This document shows positions 5,844 to 8,169 of a stretch of 8,169 nucleotides of DNA, in pieces. The DNA is taken from the NCBI GenBank assembly GCA_003509235.1, contig DONH01000112.1, positions 1 through 8,169 of the forward strand, written 5' to 3'. Made by a program: the position numbers and the translations under genes. This DNA comes from Planctomycetaceae bacterium. Its GTDB lineage: Bacteria; Planctomycetota; Planctomycetia; Pirellulales; UBA1268. Under the pieces are notes generated by a model. That model was not told the origin of the DNA. It was given only the letters and a program-made list of their open reading frames with translations, and ran no database searches. The stretch's first letter is position 1; the number at the start of each line of letters is the position of its first letter.

Positions 5844-7467
5844 ATGTTTGTCCAAAGCTGCGGAAAAGTTAGTACGTCTGGACAGGGGTTGCACAGAACA
5901 ACCGCCCTTTCCCAGTCTCGATCGTTGACAGCTACCAGCGCGCGATCTTTCAAAGCATCAGACTTCGTAAGACCGCACATCTTAGATTTGGCCCCGTACA
6001 AGCCTATATTCCCACTTGAAGTCATCTCAGGTGAGTTACAGTTCCTTTCACAAAGTATCGACACAATTACCATGAACATATAGATCAGCTTGGTATTCCA
6101 GTTCAGAGTATAATAAAACTCGACGCCAATGAAAATCCATATGGACCGCCTCCAGGTTCGTTCAAATCAACCGGCAAAGACTGAAACTCGAGTAAACATT
6201 TTCGAAGAGGTTTTCAAAGTTCTCGCTAACGTAGAGTTCCCACAAATTTATCCTGATCCGGAATCCAGATTTCTTCGCGCGAAACTGGTAAATTATTTTA
6301 CCTTTATATATTCGGTCCCAACTAATCTAGTTTCACAGGCCGCGGAATGTGGAATACCAGCAGAGAATATATTAGTGGGGTGTGGTGCAGACGAGGTGAG
6401 CCCGGCGCATCAATGCATCCTTCAACGCTCAATTCTTGTCCTTTTAAGCTAATTGATTTGATCTTGCGTGTGGTACTCGAGCCAGACGACGTTGTCCTGA
6501 ATACACCACCTACTTTTGGCATGTACTCTTTCGACTGTCTGGTGAACGGTGCGTACTTTTTATCAGGCATTCTGCATTTACTGATGTAGACCACGTGAAG
6601 GTGGAAAGGTGGTCGATATCCCAAGAAGTGACGGGCCAAGCTTTGATATTGACGTAGCTGCAATCAGAACCGCTGTTTTGGCACATCGCGCAAAGGTTTT
6701 ATTTTTGACTTCACCGAACAACCCTGATGGCACAGTGATAAAGCCTGCAGACCTCGCTGAACTTCTTGAACTCCCTGTGTTGGTAGTCCTTGACGAGGCG
6801 TACATCGAGTTCTGCGAGATACAAGAAAGTAGAATGCGAGATGTTTTAAAGCGCGAAAATCTGATAGTCCTCAGGACATTTAGCAAACGAGCAGCCCTTG
6901 CAGGTACCATCGGAAGTCGAATCATCTCTACTTTGTCACAACTTTTGCCCGCAGGTCTACGAGTAGGGTATTGTGCGGCACCTCTCTGGCTCATGGATTA
7001 TCTTTGGCGAGTCAAGCAACCTTATAACGTATCTATTGTCGCCGAGCTAGCAGCTTGTGCTGCGCTAGATAATCCAAAATATCTTCAGGTACGAGATTTT
7101 ATTGTATTTTTTTCCAAAGCAGACGTTTCATTGTTGAACGATAGGATGTCAAGGACAAGCTTATACAAGAACGTCAGCGCCTTCTTTCCAAACTCGAAGA
7201 ATTTGATTTCCTTAACCCTTATGCATCTCATTCCAACTTCCTTCTTGTCAAGTACGTCACCTGGTTGCCTTTTGCACACATCTTCTCATACACTCTTTTA
7301 GGGTCGACGGAGACGCTGAAAAATTGAAGGACTATCTTGCGAGTAAAGGAATTATGGTGAGGTACTATTCGGGACCTCCGCAGCTCGCCAGCTGCATCAG
7401 AGTATCGGTCGGGAAACCAGAACATACGGATGCACTGGTGCTCGCTCTCAGCACATATGTTGCATAA
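5844..7467 (+). CDS. hisC: Histidinol-phosphate aminotransferase, plant type, 9 exons, complete
   Basis: This PLP enzyme converts imidazole acetol phosphate plus glutamate to histidinol phosphate plus 2-oxoglutarate in histidine synthesis (HPA1/HISN6 in plants). Exons are 5844-6030, 6084-6155, 6208-6287, 6339-6395, 6449-6548, 6601-6903, 6955-7088, 7145-7251 and 7302-7467, giving 401 residues. The eight introns are 53, 52, 51, 53, 52, 51, 56 and 50 bases. Residues 1-37 are rich in Ser, Thr and Arg, contain no Asp or Glu and begin MFVQ, like a plastid transit peptide; Phe near the N-terminus is typical of red algal and glaucophyte leaders. The core has VRPHI at 42-46, [13 protein letters not shown] at 74-86, [35 protein letters not shown] (202-209), [10 protein letters not shown] with PLP-binding Asp230 and Tyr233, and [15 protein letters not shown] with Schiff-base Lys261. 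It ends near [15 protein letters not shown]. Class I/II aminotransferase hallmarks are complete. Plastid location is inferred. Confidence 0.96.
6288..6338 (+). other. HPA intron 3, 51 bases, in frame and free of stops
   Basis: The donor is GTAAAT and the acceptor TTTCACAG, with a good branch-like ACTAATC. The length is a multiple of three and the intron has phase 0. Reading through it gives 17 sense codons between RAKL and AAECG. It must be an intron because plant-type HPA is continuous across this point (RFLRAKL then [16 protein letters not shown]). Retention would insert 17 hydrophobic-leaning residues without a frameshift. Confidence 0.85.
6904..6954 (+). other. HPA intron 6, 51 bases, in frame and free of stops
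   Basis: The donor is GTACCA and the acceptor CCCGCAG, in phase 1. Removing it joins [10 protein letters not shown] to LRVGY, the universal aminotransferase segment after the PLP lysine. Read-through leaves the frame open and adds 17 residues (beginning TIGSR) only a few positions after Lys261, next to the active site. The donor is the weakest in the gene because it has C rather than G at +5. Confidence 0.88.
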
Positions 7468-8169
7468 TTTCATGCTTGGAACTCACAATCTAATGGATAA
7501 CTCAGGCTATTTCAGGTCTTTCATCAAACGTAAACTTGTTTATAACAAGCCCCACCACTCGATACTCAAGCTTCTTTGTCCGAACTTGAAGAAGCAGGAA
7601 AGGCTTCGGCAAACTATGTTTTCTCCCTTCAGAGCTAAGTTAAATCAACCGTCTTGTTTTATCTGAACCATGTACCTCTGACTATATATCGTCCAAGCTC
7701 TAAGCTTATGTCCTTTCCCTATTTCACGTGTTATTACAAAATGGCCCGTGCACTTTTGCACTGCTTACCGTGCGTTTTACTCGCTCACAAGCAAGCTCAC
7801 CGCTGAGCTCACTCGTGTACAACTGTCCCTTGTACCGAATGTTACTTACACAACCAGGCTAGTTCCAGTAAAATACTCATACCTGCACCTCAAATTCGCA
7901 ATATTTCATAACAGTCCGTTCGCCGATTTCATCCATGCCAAGAAAGTTCGTCGGCAAGTTCTCGTGGCCCTCGTTGGGCAACTGCCTCGTTTGAATTCAA
8001 GTTGACTTCGACATTCCAGGAATTGTGTCGAAGTTCATATTGACGTCTATTAGGTACTATCCCCCATACGGAAAGTAATTGAAACTAATTTGACAAAGGT
8101 GTAGGCCGTCACTACGACTATCACCGCGACGGGCGTGGCTAAATCTCAGACCGAAGCAACTTTTTATCA
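7468..8169. other. 702-base region downstream of HPA, no recognisable gene
   Basis: The left part must contain the HPA 3' untranslated region. I see no AATAAA soon after the stop. Two small hairpins can be drawn: CTTGTT-TAT-AACAAG (7535-7549) and GCTTCTT (7570-7576) with AAGAAGC (7589-7595). A plus-strand frame at 7748-8005 is open but begins with GTG and resembles no family. A minus-strand open frame ending at TGA 7931-7929 lacks a useful ATG. The extreme right has GCGTGGC at 8133-8139 in CG-rich sequence, similar in flavour to the RPL19 upstream region, so another plus-strand gene may begin beyond the window. That last point is speculation. Confidence 0.5.
8005..8034. repeat. 30-base imperfect palindrome
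   Basis: ACTTCGACA (8005-8013) is exactly complementary to TGTCGAAGT (8026-8034). Between them TTCC-A-GGAA (8014-8022) forms a second, nested inverted repeat, followed by TTG (8023-8025), which would bulge. As RNA it would fold into a 9-bp stem with an inner 4-bp stem. As DNA it could be a dimeric protein site. It lies in unassigned sequence about 540 bases after HPA. Neither role can be decided from the sequence. Confidence 0.5.

Noticed and set aside
6590..6600. The earlier TAG at 6587-6589 as acceptor of HPA intron 5
   Set aside because: It would give the wrong phase with the GTGCGT donor at 6549. The AAG ending at 6600 restores [10 protein letters not shown] in frame and gives a 52-base intron.
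6609..7301. A continuous 230-codon plus-strand reading frame
   Set aside because: It is not a gene in its own right. It contains HPA exon 6, reads through in-frame intron 6 into exon 7, then runs past the exon 7 donor into unrelated sequence. The conserved HPA protein requires removal of those introns.
7748..8005. An 85-codon plus-strand frame downstream of HPA
   Set aside because: It begins with GTG rather than ATG, has no recognisable domain, and lies in a eukaryotic context where GTG starts are not expected.

Overview
This is nuclear DNA from a eukaryote with a compact genome. Four conserved protein genes can be read completely, and three of them are cut by very small spliceosomal introns. 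I place 14 introns. Thirteen are 47-61 bases long, most within one or two bases of 52, and one is 122 bases. The RPL19 and histidinol-phosphate aminotransferase (HPA) proteins look most like plant and algal family members, and HPA begins with a plastid-transit-like leader that has Phe at position 2. A unicellular or otherwise compact alga fits best, with red alga as my preferred guess. The lineage is an inference and is not proven by the window.

Layout, left to right. Bases 1-166 are the GC-rich upstream region of RPL19. RPL19 (167-919, +, 3 exons) encodes ribosomal protein eL19 of the cytosolic 60S subunit. A 98-base gap separates its 3' end from the 3' end of ERB1/BOP1 (1018-2757, -, no intron), a 60S assembly factor. 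Bases 2758-3606 hold no gene I can defend, only weak competing reading frames. IMP dehydrogenase (3607-5332, -, 5 exons) follows. A 511-base region (5333-5843) then separates it head-to-head from plant-type HPA (5844-7467, +, 9 exons). Bases 7468-8169 contain no recognisable gene, but do contain a 30-base near-palindrome.

How the genes relate. RPL19 and ERB1 both serve the large ribosomal subunit. IMPDH makes XMP from IMP on the way to GTP, and histidine synthesis releases AICAR, which is recycled to IMP. The divergent IMPDH/HPA pair is therefore linked through purine metabolism. Co-regulation is an inference. It gains slight support from the 7-mer GCGTGGC, which lies in sense orientation about 75-106 bases before the start codons of RPL19, IMPDH and HPA. 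In front of IMPDH it is part of a triple tandem 8-mer.

The most unusual signals are in splicing. Nine of 14 introns have C at donor position +4 (GTNCGN) instead of the usual A. IMPDH exon 3 contains GTGAGT and GTAAGT sequences that must be exonic. Two HPA introns are multiples of three without stop codons, so retaining them keeps the frame. I found no mobile element, CRISPR array, tRNA or rRNA, and no clearly new multi-gene system.
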